A stretch of 64,000 nucleotides of DNA, taken from positions 434,001 to 498,000 of the forward strand of contig JARUPY010000252.1 in assembly GCA_029817715.1 (NCBI GenBank), read 5' to 3'. The notes beneath the pieces are model-generated. The model saw only the letters and a program-made list of their open reading frames with translations, had not been told where the DNA came from and made no database searches. Numbering within the stretch: the stretch's first letter is position 1; each line of letters starts with the position of its first letter. The position numbers were made by a program, and so were the translations under genes. This DNA is from Melastoma dodecandrum. Its lineage: Eukaryota > Streptophyta > Magnoliopsida > Myrtales > Melastomataceae. This document shows positions 1-16,000 of the stretch, piece after piece.

Positions 1-229
1 TTCCATTTTCCCTCTCCTTGTGGTGTGTTGGAGTCTCACTGATAAAAAGGGACCACGCAAAAAATTGTCAACAAACATACTCGATTTCAATTTATTGTGT
101 TTGATGTTCGTGTTGGGTTGAGCCGTCATTCTTTACGCGCACTTAGAGTGGAGCTGCAGGGCTTGTGGAGGTCTCTTTCGTTCTCAGGGTTGAGTTATTC
201 GAGGTGGGAGCGAGCAGTATCCGTGGGCA
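1..229 (+). other. 5' flank of the VND7-type gene
   Basis: This holds the leader and the proximal upstream sequence of the NAC gene that starts at 230. I see no coding potential supported by homology and no confident TATA element. Most of the promoter lies outside the window. Confidence 0.5.
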
Positions 230-1376
230 ATGGAGGGTGAACAGTGTATCCCGCCCGGGTTTCGGTTCCACCCGACGGAGGAAGAACTCGTGGGGTATTA
301 CCTTACCAGGAAGATCAACTCTTTGAAGATCGATCTCAATGTGATTGTGGACATCGATCTCTACAAGATGGAACCTTGGGACGTCGAAGGTGCCTCTTTT
401 CATCCTTCATGTTTCTTTAACGGTTGGTTGATACCGAATATTGTGGGGGATTCATGCAAAATATCCGAAATCCCCTGTGAAAACAGATAGGTGCAAGATG
501 GGACATGAGGAACAGAGCGACTGGTACTTCTTCAGCCACAAGGACAAGAAGCACCCGACCGGGACACGCACCAACAGGGCGACGGCTGCAGGCTTCTGGA
601 AGGCTACCGGGAGGGACAAGGCAGTTGCCTCGGGGAACAAGCTTATTGGGATGAGGAAGACCCTTGTCTTCTACAGCGGGCGTGCTCCTAATGGCCAGAA
701 GACCGATTGGATCATGCACGAGTACCGGCTCCAATCTTCGGAGCATGCACCCCCTCAGGTGGGTTTTTTACCACCGGTAATAGGGCCGATCCCCAAGCTG
801 TGCCAAGCTTTATCGGTTTTACTCGTGTTGTTATTACAGGATGAAGGATGGGTGGTTTGCAGAGCATTCAAGAAGCCGATCCAGATCCAGAGACCCCCCG
901 GCTATGAAGCTTGGAACCGCTCTTACCATCTAAGGAACCGAGCAAGCAATGTCCACAATCTCGGGCAGCAGTCTGTTCCACACTCGATCCTTGATCTGAC
1001 CAAGCCTCCTGTCCACGGTCAAGCTGGCGAAACCTCGGCCAACAATCAACTTGTCGTGGAGCACAGCACAATCCTGCAAAACCATGAGCTCTTCTCAAGT
1101 GAGAACTCTTTCTCGGGCCATCATCATCATCATCACCAGCTCATGGAAGTGCTTCAGCAGCTCGACAGTCCTTTCTCGGTGGCCTACAACGACATCGAGG
1201 ACTACTACGATGATGGAGGAAGCTGCAACATGAATGTTGAGGACGGGGCCGGGGCTGGTAGGAGCCTGTGGGGGGACCCGGAAACAAAACCAAGCCAGAG
1301 AGATTACATCAACAATGGGGCTACTAGCAGTAGTATTAACAGCAACTATTCCCTCGGATTCTTTCCAGACTCCTAA
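230..1376 (+). CDS. VND7: NAC transcription factor, VND7-like (xylem vessel master regulator)
   Basis: DNA-binding NAC factor of the VND/NST/SMB group. In Arabidopsis VND7 switches on secondary-wall deposition and programmed cell death in vessel elements. Three exons join in frame: 230-389, 487-758 and 840-1376. The NAC domain fills about residues 8-160, with [18 protein letters not shown], the [10 protein letters not shown] block, [46 protein letters not shown] and finally [13 protein letters not shown]. The segment after it ([10 protein letters not shown]) and the tail [11 protein letters not shown] fit VND7 better than VND1-6. The C-terminal half is a low-complexity activation region with a six-His run near 1123-1140. 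The first ATG, just before the NAC domain, is the natural start. The 81-base second intron is an open multiple of three. Family assignment is firm; VND7 orthology is recalled similarity. Confidence 0.9.
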
Positions 1377-1834
1377 CGGCAGAGGAAAAATTTGAAAACT
1401 ATTCCCTTTTTCACAATTGAGCACCAAAATTCATTCATGCCTCTTACACCGATACATAATCATAACCACAATTGAGCTTCCCAAGTCATATAATGAGATC
1501 TTTCTGCTCCGATAAAGTGATTAAGTGTTCGGCCACCGTTCCAGGCTCGATCCAGTTTGACAGAAAGCCGATGAAGAGGCACCATCATGATTGTCTGTCG
1601 GATGGTGGTGTCACAATTCATTTAGTATAAGGCCCAAAAATTTCAGATAATCAGCAGCTGAAGTGAAATCACCAGCTGGGAGTGGGGGTGATTCGATTTG
1701 ATTGTAATTATAAAGCCCCAGTGCCACTATCTACAGCGGAAGTGAGTCATCACGATAACTGGCAACGGGCTTCAGGAGAGATCCCCGACGGACTTTACAT
1801 CTTTAGATGGCTTTTTCCAGGCGAATGATGTTGC
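1377..1834. other. Convergent intergenic stretch
   Basis: This lies between the ends of the NAC gene (+) and the CPK relic (-) and presumably holds both 3' UTRs. I see no gene, repeat or structured element in it. Confidence 0.5.
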
Positions 1835-4842
<3,008 letters not shown>

Positions 4843-6203
4843 ATCCGGGGGTTGGGAATGAGCCTTTTTTCCTTTCTGGGTTCTTGGGTGAAGGGATCAA
4901 GAAATACTCCGCAAGATTCAACCTTGACGAGATTCTGGGTTGTGGGGCGGGCAGTAGCAGGAAAGATCGAAGCTTTTGATTCGATCTCGAATGGAAAAGG
5001 TCAAGTCTTTTGGTTCTGTCTGTGTTGTTCAGTCAGTAACTAGGAAAAGAAAATGGATAGTGAATATATTTTCGTGCGCGGAATGGATAATATGTATAAA
5101 TCAGTTTTGCTTTATAAAAAAAAAAACAAGCATTGAAATTGAATTAAATATTTTTAATTTTAAATTAAAATATTATTAAACGAATTTAATAAATACGGAC
5201 ATGACAATAAAATAAATGCCGAGTGAGTTGACTGCCACCCACCAAACTGGTCGAATCCCCGAATTTTTTTGTCACTTTGTCCCTTTGCCCAATACATAAT
5301 TTTGTTTATGAGGAATTAAAAGTAACTGCAGCGGCCACTGCCATTAATAATAAGTCGATGATGATCTAACCGGATTCAGGACAGAATACAATGCCTGAAA
5401 CAGTTGTTAGAAGGATAAGACAATCAAATGTGACGATCAATCAAAGGGAAGCAATTGGATTGGACCAAACTTTTTCTTTTTTTCTAGCTTTGCCTTTTCC
5501 ATGTTTTTAGTCAAATGGCACGATCCAATGAATCGAAGAGTTCAGGGACAAGGACAACTGAGTTTTTCGCGAAAAATACGATTAGTTTTAAAATTTTTTT
5601 ATGAAATATCATTCAAATTTCGTAAAATACAATTTTACCGTCGAAGAAAGTTGAGCCCCTTACAATACAAAAAGAACGGATTTTCAGAACCCGTCCCCAT
5701 GTAAATAGACAGGGGCGGTTTTTCAAAACCCGCTTCCCCAAAACTTATCAAAAAGAAGAGGCGTCCAACGGGGACAGGTCAAAACCCGTACTTTACGAAA
5801 TTCGAACCGTATTTTATAATTTTTTTTTAAAACTAACCGTAAATACAAAAGTCCAAGGACAAAGCCAGTTTGCTAGCAAGATGGGCCTGATTCTCAGGCT
5901 TAGATCCCGTGATCGTGATCCAGCTAATAATGCATTGGATGCAGACATCTTACGAGTGAAGTATGAAGATACTTATCCCTGACAGTCTAGTAGTACCACA
6001 ACCGCCATGACAGAGTTAATTCATTTTCTAAGAGCTTCTTGTCTGGGGCATTGTATTATGCAGATGACACAGGTATGCAATTCACAAACAGAAATACACA
6101 TGGTGTGTTTATTTAAAAACGGCGAGCTTTGCCAGGTCTGGATGGATAGCCTCACATGAGGAGTAGAGATATATACCCAGACCCACCACGCTCTGCAGGT
6201 GTG
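4843..6203. other. Intergenic, AT-rich, contains a MITE
   Basis: Short open frames here have no family resemblance. The one recognisable item is the MITE at 5558-5853. The part nearest 6203 is probably the 3' UTR of the I9-type inhibitor gene. Confidence 0.5.
5558..5853. mobile_element. Mutator-like MITE (putative)
   Basis: About 296 bases bounded by a perfect 9-base direct repeat, caaggacaa, at 5549-5557 and 5854-5862. The two ends are imperfect inverted repeats of about 58 bases: 5573-5630 matches the reverse complement of 5789-5846, including tacgattagttttaaaa against tacggttagttttaaaa, and a second block around tttcgtaaa. Nine-base target duplications are typical of Mutator-like elements. 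There is no coding capacity, so it would be non-autonomous. Confidence 0.6.
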
Positions 6204-7246
6204 CTAGTGAAGCCTTCTGGGGGGTACTGTGTGCAGTTGATGCTGCCTATTCGGGATAACTTGAATGACTCCCAGTTGTTCTGCATAATGAGGGAGGTGA
6301 TTAAACCCGACCAACCAAAACCTTTCATGAGGACAACCGTCGAACAAAAAAACAGCGAAAGCTCGACGCCTATGAAGAAAATCAACTACAAAAACAGCTC
6401 TCTGTACCGAAAACTTGATGCAAAACACGCAGCCTCGATCACTTTCTAAATTAACAAAAACTGTATCCATTTGAATTTACCCAACAAATCGGCTCTCTTG
6501 TTGTCTTTAATGTCCCCGAGATAACTAACTGCTTCCGTGATCGCATATAGCCGGAAAATCATGAGTAATCCTCATATAACTCTTAAAACGTAAGACGCAG
6601 TCAACACATAGACATATATTCTAATCATACACCAGATATCAACTAAGCATCAAGCCCTAATTGCACCAGAGATCCCCCTGTCTCTACTGCTAAATGGTGA
6701 ACGAACATCATCACCATTCCAGAACTCAGTGAACCAACAAAATCCCGAGTATAAGAATTTCGCCGACGGATTCGGATTAGATCATCCATCCCATCCATCA
6801 ATTCCGAGCACAAAACACAGGTCTTATAAAACCCGAACGCAATTCGATAACAAAAACGCAAAGGCGAATCGGGGAGGGTAAGGAAAAAAGAATTTTGATT
6901 ACTGGAGAGCTGGGCAGCTTCATCGGGGGTAAGCTTGGCGGAGAACCCGCTGGCAGCGTGCTTGTAAACGTACACCAGAGAATCCTTCGCCTTCTCCTCA
7001 CTACGAAACAGACCATAACGATCATCCAAAACCCTAGAATTAACAAAAACAACCGCACAGCCAGTTGAATCCGGACCTTCCGAGGACGGCGGAAAGTGTG
7101 CGGATGTGGACGGACTCGTGGTCGTCCACCTCCGGCTTCTCCGTGTAGACGATGTGGACAGCCGGGGATTCATCCGCCATCGATAACCCAATCGAAGAAG
7201 CCAACGGGAACAAAGAAAGCAGAAACAGGGGGAGGGGAGATCGCAC
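6204..7246 (-). CDS. Subtilisin propeptide-like inhibitor (inhibitor I9 domain)
   Basis: Small protein of 114 residues made only of a hydrophobic leader and an inhibitor I9 domain, the fold that forms the prodomain of subtilases. In Arabidopsis the free-standing version (SPI-1) tightly inhibits a subtilase. Three exons join in frame on the minus strand: 7077-7246, 6903-7000 and 6204-6280. The leader is LPLFLLSLFPLASSIGLS, so secretion is likely. The domain runs from VHIVYTEKP through SLVYVYKHAASGFSAKLTPD to QLGVIQVIPNRQHQLH, matching the usual alpha/beta pattern and the C-terminal strand that enters the protease active site. No protease domain follows within the gene. An alternative start at MADESPAV would remove the leader. 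Confidence 0.85.
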
Positions 7247-8038
7247 TGCCTTGGAATCGAAGCAAATCGCTGCTTACTTTTTTTTTTTTTAATTTTGGGA
7301 CACAAGAAACGGTCTTTTCTTCCCTCGTCTTTCTTTCTTACACACTAACATGAGTACGAGGTTAGTTTGTCGTCTTGTAAAACTGGAGTTTGTCCGCCCC
7401 TTCAATTTTTGTCGCGTTGTGCATTATTAATGAAAGCCACGTTACGCCACGACAACATAATGAATGATGTGTGTTGGTTGACGATGGTGCGGTGGCTGCT
7501 GTTGCTGATTCATTTTCTTTTTTTTGGTTTGCTACTCCTGGTAAATCCAATTTTCATGCGGTCTTCCTCCTACCGGACCACCTGTTCCACTATCATTCTC
7601 TGTGATTATTCGTGTCTCATTTTGGGCCTCCTTTCATGGGCCTGACAACATAAGCCCATCATCAGCCCATGTTACCATGATGAACAATGCATTAAAGTGG
7701 TCCTCTTCCTGGATGCACTGCATGCATGTGGTACGTTGGACTGTGGCGTCGTACGTGTAAGTGTATGTGCACTGTCTTCTCTCGTCGTTCTTTCATTTAA
7801 TGCAGTGATCCTTGTATGATTTTCTTTCTATTCTTTTTTTTTTTATTGATCAGCGAGTTGGGCTGTGGCTGTGGTGGTTGTGTTTCGGACCATGCATTGC
7901 TGATATTTACCCATCACTTCCATACTCAAAAGATTTGTCGAAAGAGTCTCAAGTCTCCAACCCCCGATTTAAATAAGTGACATGTTCGTTCTATACGTCA
8001 CAAGCACAAAACCCCTAAAATATCAAAGGAGAAAACAC
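7247..8038. promoter_or_regulatory. Divergent promoter region
   Basis: About 790 bases separate the inhibitor gene (-) from the DUF688-like gene (+), so both promoters must lie here. An AT run (atttaaataag, near 7968-7978) could be a TATA element for the plus gene. Open frames inside have no recognisable homology. Confidence 0.4.
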
Positions 8039-8668
8039 ATGGATTCCGTTGCCTCGTCCAGGAACACCGGATCAAGGGTCGTCCCTAAGGAGTTCGAGTT
8101 GTCTTCTTCTTCTTCTTCCTCGTCCTCCTCCGTCGTGTTGCCAGAAGAGTACTACTCGCCTCCTAGCAGTCCTCCTTCGACGCCTCCCCGCTTCGTTGGG
8201 ATCCCATTTTCATGGGAGAAGACCCCTAGGATACCCAAGAAGCTTGACAACGATGAGGAGGGCTCCACCGATGACTTCCAGGGAGCCAGGAGGAGCCTTC
8301 TCCCTCCCCCTCCCTTGGCTACCACGCTGTCCTTCCGAAGATTCCCTGGCCCTGATGGGATCGTGCCGAGGAAGAAGGCGCACTTCTCTCCTGCGGATGC
8401 CGGTGTACAGTACCAGCAGGATCCTTTTGTGGCTGCACTGGTTGAGTGCTCCAAGAAAGAAGTGTATTGCGATGGAGGAAAGAGGGACATGGATCATGAG
8501 GATGGACCTTGCTCATGGATCGGTCGGGGGGTCTCCAGGAGCCTCAGCGACCGCTTCGGCCTGATAGCCCTCTACGGTTCTTGCAAGAAGGCCTCCCCGA
8601 CTTCCGCATCCATCGTATATATCCCGAGGTCAAGTCGTTCCTCCTCGCTCGTGTCTCGGGGGAACTGA
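8039..8668 (+). CDS. DUF688-like plant protein of unknown function
   Basis: Single-exon gene encoding 209 residues from ATG 8039; an upstream in-frame ATG at 7982 would add 19 residues with no conserved look. The hallmark is the short block PPRFVGIPFSWEKTPRIPKK (residues about 50-69), which recurs in plant proteins grouped under DUF688 and often labelled hydroxyproline-rich. It is preceded by a run of ten serines and a Pro/Ser-rich stretch. Other conserved-looking pieces are QDPFVAALVECSKK and SRSLSDRFGLIALYGSCKKAS. There is no signal peptide or membrane segment; the protein looks largely disordered. The function is unknown. Confidence 0.75.
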   Translation: MDSVASSRNTGSRVVPKEFELSSSSSSSSSSVVLPEEYYSPPSSPPSTPPRFVGIPFSWEKTPRIPKKLDNDEEGSTDDFQGARRSLLPPPPLATTLSFRRFPGPDGIVPRKKAHFSPADAGVQYQQDPFVAALVECSKKEVYCDGGKRDMDHEDGPCSWIGRGVSRSLSDRFGLIALYGSCKKASPTSASIVYIPRSSRSSSLVSRGN

Positions 8669-10063
8669 ACTCCATGTGGGAATGGCCATGCCGTGCTAAG
8701 GGAGCCGGGCCTTAGGTGAGTGTTGTAATGTGACTTTAAATGGATGGTTTACTATATTGACACTTGAGCTAAGACAAACCCCATGTGTATATGGTGTAAT
8801 AAGAATATGTTATAATACAAAAAATGTGAAAATAAGACCAACATAGATATGATAGCATCCTCGAATGATAAACATAAATAAAATTTGTTTCTGGGGTGTG
8901 TGTGGATATCCTTGAAATTGTTGAGCCAGGACAAAATAAAATCCCATTTCTTTATTGGGATCATCCTCTGATCAATGATAATAGTGGTGCTCATATTTGT
9001 CCGAATATTTCACCCTTAATGTGGGAGTAATTTGATGACATTTGTCGGTGGTTGCCCCTACTTTCTAATGAGAACAGATCTGCCCCAACTCCATCTCCAA
9101 CTTCCAAACTCCTCCCAATTAGTATTTGTCTAATGTTTGTTCTGATGAGGAGGTTCAGTGGTCAACAGTCTCTCATGTCTTATTGAGATTAATCCCAAAT
9201 TTAAAAATCAGACGATGATTATGCAATTTGTTGAGGGTTGAGGGAGGGGGAGGTGCCCCTTGAATTTAATTCGGGAGAAGGTCCCTTATGAGACAAGCAC
9301 CTTTCATAAAACATTATGCATTGAATTTTGGGTTGCACCCCCTCCACTTTCATTTTCAGAGCTTAAGGAAATAAACACATCCCCACCCCCTTCGTACCAT
9401 GTTCTTGGCGTAGTCGATGGACAATGGATGAAGAAGGAAGACTAGACACCGGCCCCATCCCCCTCAAAACCAATCTCTTGGTGCGTTGTCCCTTTCGAGC
9501 ATTCATTGGCCGCAATAAAATACACCAAGGAGACCAACATTTTCGTCCGAATTGCCCTTTCATGTAATTAGCACAGCACGGTCCTGTCCCACCGCAGTCA
9601 TCCACGATATTCACGATGCCCACAAATCAGGGAAAAAAAAAGCGTGATGTTATTATATGTGCAAAATGTATGGACACGAAAGAGTATTTTTATTTACTAC
9701 ATATCACCTACCTCCCTCTGCCGACAATACTGTCAGTGTGCCTTAAAAAAATCTGGGTGAAAGTGTTGTCTTGTCTGCATAATGTGCTTAGTCGAGTGGT
9801 GAACACTACTTTCAGTTCATGGGGACTATGGAAGACAATCTCCACCCGAGGGTTTGACTTATGCTATTATCAGTTTATTAAGAATCAACGGTTGGTTTCT
9901 TACATCTTATCTGTGGCTACACCCTCCCAGAAGTTTGCTTAAAAACTGCCAAACTGACCCGGGGGTGGTTGCACTCTGCTGCCTATTTATGTACACACAT
10001 GTTCGACACTGTGTCAGTCTCGAGCTAAGAAGGACGAACCGCCGGAGCATTCCATCGTACTCC
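8669..10063. other. Intergenic, no gene seen
   Basis: Between the DUF688-like gene (+) and the stop of FAB1 (-), with two 3' UTRs presumably included. Short open frames lack family resemblance, and no repeat structure was evident by eye. Confidence 0.45.
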
Positions 10064-13000
10064 TCATGCTGCTTTCTCAGGTCTGGTCGGTGAAGGATTG
10101 CTACCCACATTCTGCCCATCAGTGGTAGGTTGCTGTGTAGAGTCGCAGTCGGAGCAGAAGACTTTGCACCAATCGTCGGGGATGCATGGGAAATTCTCTG
10201 ATATAAACTTTCTGAATCTTTTCTTGTACTCCTTTGGGGAGATAACAGTCGGCAATACTTTCTTGGGAACATAGAGGGAAGACTTTACCCATGTCTCCAG
10301 CTGCTTGTCCCAGGTGTACTGCCGGAGGTAATCGATTATCCCACACACGAGTTCTTGCTTCTGACCATCAACTCCCACGAGCAAAGAGTAGTCCATCACA
10401 TTGATTAGCTGACAAAGATGAAAAGAGGAATCAGAAGGCTATACTCTCATGATCGTGGATAAGGAATGATTGCGCTAATACCAACACATGGATTAAATGA
10501 CATTCTGGAAAAAGAAGCATGCATCAAATTCTGTTGGAGAGTCATGTGTACGGCAGGGGAGACTCACTTCGAGGAATCTCGTGTCATTCCACACGGCCCG
10601 CTGCAAGATATTCTTTGCTTTGTTACTCACATACAACGGGGAGAATTTCATATCATTGACAAAGTTCTGATCCAGTAGAACATCTCCTGTTCCATCAGTG
10701 ATTGAAGTGAAGCGAGCATGCAGTGCTCCTTTGAGATCATACTGACGGGTGATCTTCTGACCAAAACTAAGATTTTCCATCACCATAAGGTCACGCCTAA
10801 CTTCTGTTCCAGGCTTCAACTGTCTTATGGTCACCTGCAGAAATAAGATAAAGACAAGAATGAGAATCCTAAAAGAACTATTAGCATTAGGACAGAAAGC
10901 ATTAGAAAAATCTCAAAACCAATTATGACAATATGAACCTGGTAAATGCCAAGAACTTTTGCAAGGCAAGTCTGGTTCCCAGACTCGTATGACTCCTTGA
11001 TGTGCTTGAAATAGTGAGGAGCAAATTTCTCGAACGAGTCAAACTCCGTCTTCTTGATTTCCTTGATAATCAACCGCCCATCCAGAGTTTTAGAGAAGAA
11101 AGATTTGCTCTTTCCACCTTTCGCATCCCAGTCCCTACAGCGGCTTAATGACGCAATGAAATCATCCTCGGAGGGACAGCACATGTTCCTAAGGTCTCGG
11201 AACTCGTTAGCGTATAGACATACCACGGAATATTTACCCTTCCCCTGTGACTTTGTAACACCCAAAGAGACTTCAGCCTTTGATGTTGCAGAAGGATTCA
11301 AAGAATCTAGTACCGCCAGCCTGTCAAAGCTGGATGATTGTGACTCTTCTGAGAAAACACTGTTTGGAGAGTTGGGCACGTCTGAATCAAATGAGCTGTT
11401 TGATGATGAACGAATGGATGGCATTGAAGGAAGACGAATCGAGTTATGCAGACTCTCAGCTGCTCTGATAGCCACTCCGGTGTCCAAGCGGCTGTCATCA
11501 TTATTAGATTCTTCTATTGCAGGCTGATCTTTGAGAAGAGCCAATGCAGAAGCAATGAGGCTGGAGAGTTCTCCTTCAAAGTCGGACACCATGTAAGCAT
11601 CATTATTGAGAAGAATGTGCAGCCTGGAACCTTCTTCAGAAATCAACTGCAGACCTGTGGGCAACATCTCAGCCGTTTGGCCACTAGAAGGCTCATAATT
11701 TCTAGAGCAACCTCTTCGAAGTTCACTTACATATATTTCCTGAATCTCTGAAAACGATTTCCAAATCCATGCATGGATGTGCTGTGAGTTTGGCTGCATC
11801 AAACCTGAAACAGGGAGACCTTCACACCCACTTGAGTTTGTATCTGAGATGGATAAGTTTGACAAGCTTGGGGCAGTTGTTCTGACACGCAAGTGATCAG
11901 GTAATGATGACTTGTCATCCTCAAGATTCTCTGGTTTCAAGTTTATCTCTGATTGGGTCATGATATTCGTGTTAAAATTACCGTCAGGAACTTTGTTCTT
12001 GCTTAAAGAGCCTTCAATTGAGGCATTCTGGTCTGAATCTGCAACCTCTTCAGTTATTCTCCTGCATGAGCTTTCTTTCATCGAATTTCGTTCCAGTTCT
12101 GCATTTTCATTTCCACTTGACGAGCCACAAATCACCGATTCAGATTCAGATGTGTCCAAGATTGGATTCTCGGAAGAAAAATTGGGAACATAAGGCCGAT
12201 TACGAGAGAGGGAATGGAGGCGTCTATCCCAAATGACAGATTCAATATAGAGTTCCCACTGGATTCTGTTCAGATTGAGCAACTTGTAGTAATCCTCGTG
12301 AGGATATTCAGTCTCCAAGAGATTCTCCATTTTCAGCTGTCAAAATAGAAATAATTCAAGTCAGAAGAAAATTTTTTGATATTAACTGCTATTAGGAAAC
12401 CATAATATGGGGAGCAAATATAATCTGCGCAAGTCCCACTCTAGGACAAGGACAGACAGTAAAAGGCATTCAAGAAAACGGCATGATCATGGCAAAGATT
12501 TCTTAAGGATGTTTTTTTACTCAAATTAATGTAGTAAATGGAGAGTGCAAGTGGTGGACTAAGAAATAACTTGCACGCCAAACCTCGAACTCTCGGTTTT
12601 CTTCCTTAAGCATCTTCTCAATCTGCAATAATAATTCCTGGGATGTGCCCTGATCAAGGGGAAAGGAGCTCGACATATTGGCTACGACCTTCTCCAGAGA
12701 ACTCTTTATTTCTGAAAAAAGTTGCTTCCCCTTCATGTATACCTTAAATAAGAACAATGTCAAATAAACACTTGACCACCAACATATAAGAGAGAAAAGA
12801 GAAAAAGAGAACATGAACCAGGAACTCGGGGTTGGCTTTAAAACAGGGGTGGAGCTGCCGTGAAGCCATAATTATGCTTGAGCAGTCGTTAATGACGGAT
12901 AGCATAGAACTGCATTTTATTAGAAGACAAAGGTAAGAAAAGAGAACAAGAAACGCATACTCTGCCAGTTTCCTCCTTCAGCCAGTCAGATCTCACTGTA

Positions 13001-16000
13001 CAGTGAAACTCTAGCCTTCTTGGTGGCATGGACACAGTATACATTGTAACCGGAGAGTACTTGAATATGGCAACTACAGGGCCAAATCTGCATTGACATG
13101 AATGAAAGTTAGACAGCAAAACCCAAGCCACTTGATGATGTCGAACATTAAGCTTTTTAGAAAAAAATATGTTGTCATTGCCAAAAAGCTAAGAGAAATA
13201 ATGGAATGGTTTTTTTGGATCACACCTGATATTCTAATGCATTCATCAACTTATACAAGCACCAATGCATATGAAGAAAATAAGTATATCACATTCGTCA
13301 ATCTTGAAAGATGTCGATTGGATAACTTAAGCAAGCAGAACTTTTCCCTACCCAAAGAAATAAAGGTAATCCCTTCGAAGTGAATGCCCACAGATCCTGG
13401 TACTCGAGACCGAAGAATGGTGGGCGAAACCGAGCTCAAGAAACTTCCCAAATGACAAACGACGAGCAGTACTAGACAGCAAAATTCTTTTTGTTGAAGC
13501 TTTGGCTCTACTCTCAGGCTTGCACTGGCTGCAACAGCTCCACATCCAAAGTTTCGCTTCCTGTTCTCCAGCTAAGCGCTTGCTCATTGGAAGCCGCTTC
13601 ACTTGTATAGTAAGTTGCTCACCATGATGTGCATAATAGTAACAATGAGCTTCTGGTGGGCTGGCACAGGCGGTGCACTGGCTAAACTACAAAATATTTT
13701 CTTCTTATAATTAGTTATATAACCATAAAAGCATTTTCCTTAATGACCTCAGAAGGTTAAAAATAACAAAAAGATTAGGTGCCGCAAAGCAAGCAGTAGA
13801 ACTAGCTAAATTTTGCCCATACTCCAATTAAAGTAGCCATGAATCCAATGCCTAAGTCAACAGGAATAAGGCTATACACCCAGATCTCGCAGATTTGCGG
13901 GAAAAAAGAAACAAAAAGAAAATAAGGCGACATACTTGGTTTAGTACGTTCTCGCGGAGAAACTTCCCTATGGGCAAGTCAAAATCCTTGTAAAATGTGA
14001 TCCGAGAAAAATGGCTTTGTACACATATAAGTCCTCTCAAAGCATTATGGCAAGACATCAAAACCAAAATACTCTTATTATCCAACAAACATCTCATGCT
14101 GTCACTACACTTTGATGGAGTACTGACTGGGCCTCCATCTTCTGTGCTTTTATGGCAAACTTCAGAGGAAGCCATTACAGACTCAGTTTGCTCATCACAT
14201 GGCCCAGAATTATCGAGATTCACCTCGATTTCACCATCAGGTTTTTTAGTAATCTGTACGTTTGCTTTTAGTGACTCCTCAGTCTCTAGATTATATGGTT
14301 CATTGGAAATGGGAGAGCTCCCATCTGACTCTGTCTGGTCGTTACCGCCGCTAAATCCATGAGATATGGGAATGTCGACTGCCATTCTTTCCTTCAAAGG
14401 AGGTTGACCTGAACTGGAATCACCTGTATCAGTGTCATCGGATGTCTGAGTAGGCTGATCACTCCATGTATTGTTGATCATGGAAGAAGGAATGGTGAAG
14501 AACATTGCTCGCTGATCAACAAGAAAAGAAGTCTCCGAGATCAGACGGTAAGCCAGGGGAACTGAACTCTGCATCACGGATTTAATCTTTTTGAGCTCAT
14601 CGCTACTGCTTCCCTTCAGCAAAATCTGAAATTAAGAATGGTATCAGCACAAGGATCTGGGGTGGATGATAAGAAGAAAATGTCAGAGGATTGTATCTAA
14701 ACATATAAAAATGATGAACAAATTTTCCTTGTGGACCAATTAGAATCACTCAAAAGATGAAGATTTATGCAAACTGATGACCCTGATTACAGCAAGCACC
14801 ACCCTTAACTAGCTTCCTGTGTTCTTTCATTTGCAAAGAGAAAGAAAAACTAACCGTACAACCCAATCGTGTCGGACATCCTTCAAGAAACATCAGTGTT
14901 TTACTTGGTCTCTTTCCCCCTTCCCCCAGGACAGCAAGTTCTTCCACAAATTTCACAATGCGGAATGAGTCACAGGAGTTAAGCTTCTGAATGTTCAACT
15001 TATCCGTTGAGACAATCTGGGAGCAAGTGCACAGGGCAATTCTTTCCAAACAATGAAGCTTGGTATCAAAGACAAGAGTTATTCCTTTTGCAAGGATATA
15101 TTCTTGAACATCACGAGAGACGAACTTTTCCACGAAAACCACGCTTGGATTGGACATTTCAATCATATCAACCACGCGTTTGAGCAAACCATCCTTTTCC
15201 TGCACAATTACAAATTTCAATTCAGAAACACTATCAATGTGAGCAGTGGACTCACACAAAGCTTCTTTTATCAAGGCACTCTTGACAACATCACCTCCTC
15301 CATCGAATTGAATGAGGACAAACTACTGGGAGATTGACCAAGCATTCCCTTGATCAGTAACAACTTCGGATTGTTGTACATTGTGGGCATGTGCTTGTGA
15401 GCTGCGTGCTTTTTGAAAACCAAGCCTTTGACAAATTGACTATAAAGATCAGACAATAGCATCTTCAGTATACAACATGATAATGTATTCTCATTCCCCT
15501 TTTCGTTTTCTGTCATGTATTGTCAGCAGAAATATTTCACTCATGCCACTTCTCCCACACTTCGTAACACTAAGAGCAACCTTCACTCAACTCAGAGTAT
15601 GTTCACCCATGGCAATGATAAATGATGGAAATTCTTATAAGTGACACAAGAACAGCCCCAGGGAGGACCCAAAGAAACACCGGCAAATGAGAAACAGCAG
15701 AAATAATAAAGCATGGAGACAAGAGAAGAGTAAAAGAAAGAGCACGTAAGAGAAACGGCAGAAATAATTTGGAAACCGATGTTGTCCAGAATGTACCGCA
15801 TTGCACATGAATACATAAAATCTGCAAATTATATTTTCACCTTTGACTGCGACTCCCCGTTGCAACATATTTTATCTTCACTAGCAAATCTGGATCTATT
15901 GCTTTACCATCAACCATATCAGGCTTCGAAAACGAAGCCGCTTCCCAGGATAAAGAAGTCACTATGTCCACCCAACTTTCATCACCATCCTCAGACGAGG

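Noticed and set aside
441..1376. A single long open frame that could be taken as an intron-less NAC gene
   Set aside because: It lacks the first NAC subdomain and includes the 81-base intron; the three-exon model restores the whole domain.
6152..6449. 97-codon plus-strand frame over the third exon of the inhibitor gene
   Set aside because: It is antisense to a conserved I9 exon and has no homology of its own.
8152..8564. Several overlapping frames on both strands within the DUF688-like gene
   Set aside because: They arise from GC-rich, low-complexity codons; only the plus frame with the SWEKTP motif is conserved.
14765..15274. A 169-codon minus-strand frame that looks like one exon beginning ATAAAAGAAGC
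   Set aside because: Comparison with FAB1 shows the codons before the acceptor at 15200 are intron; splicing 15295 to 15199 gives the family sequence SMEEEKDGLL.
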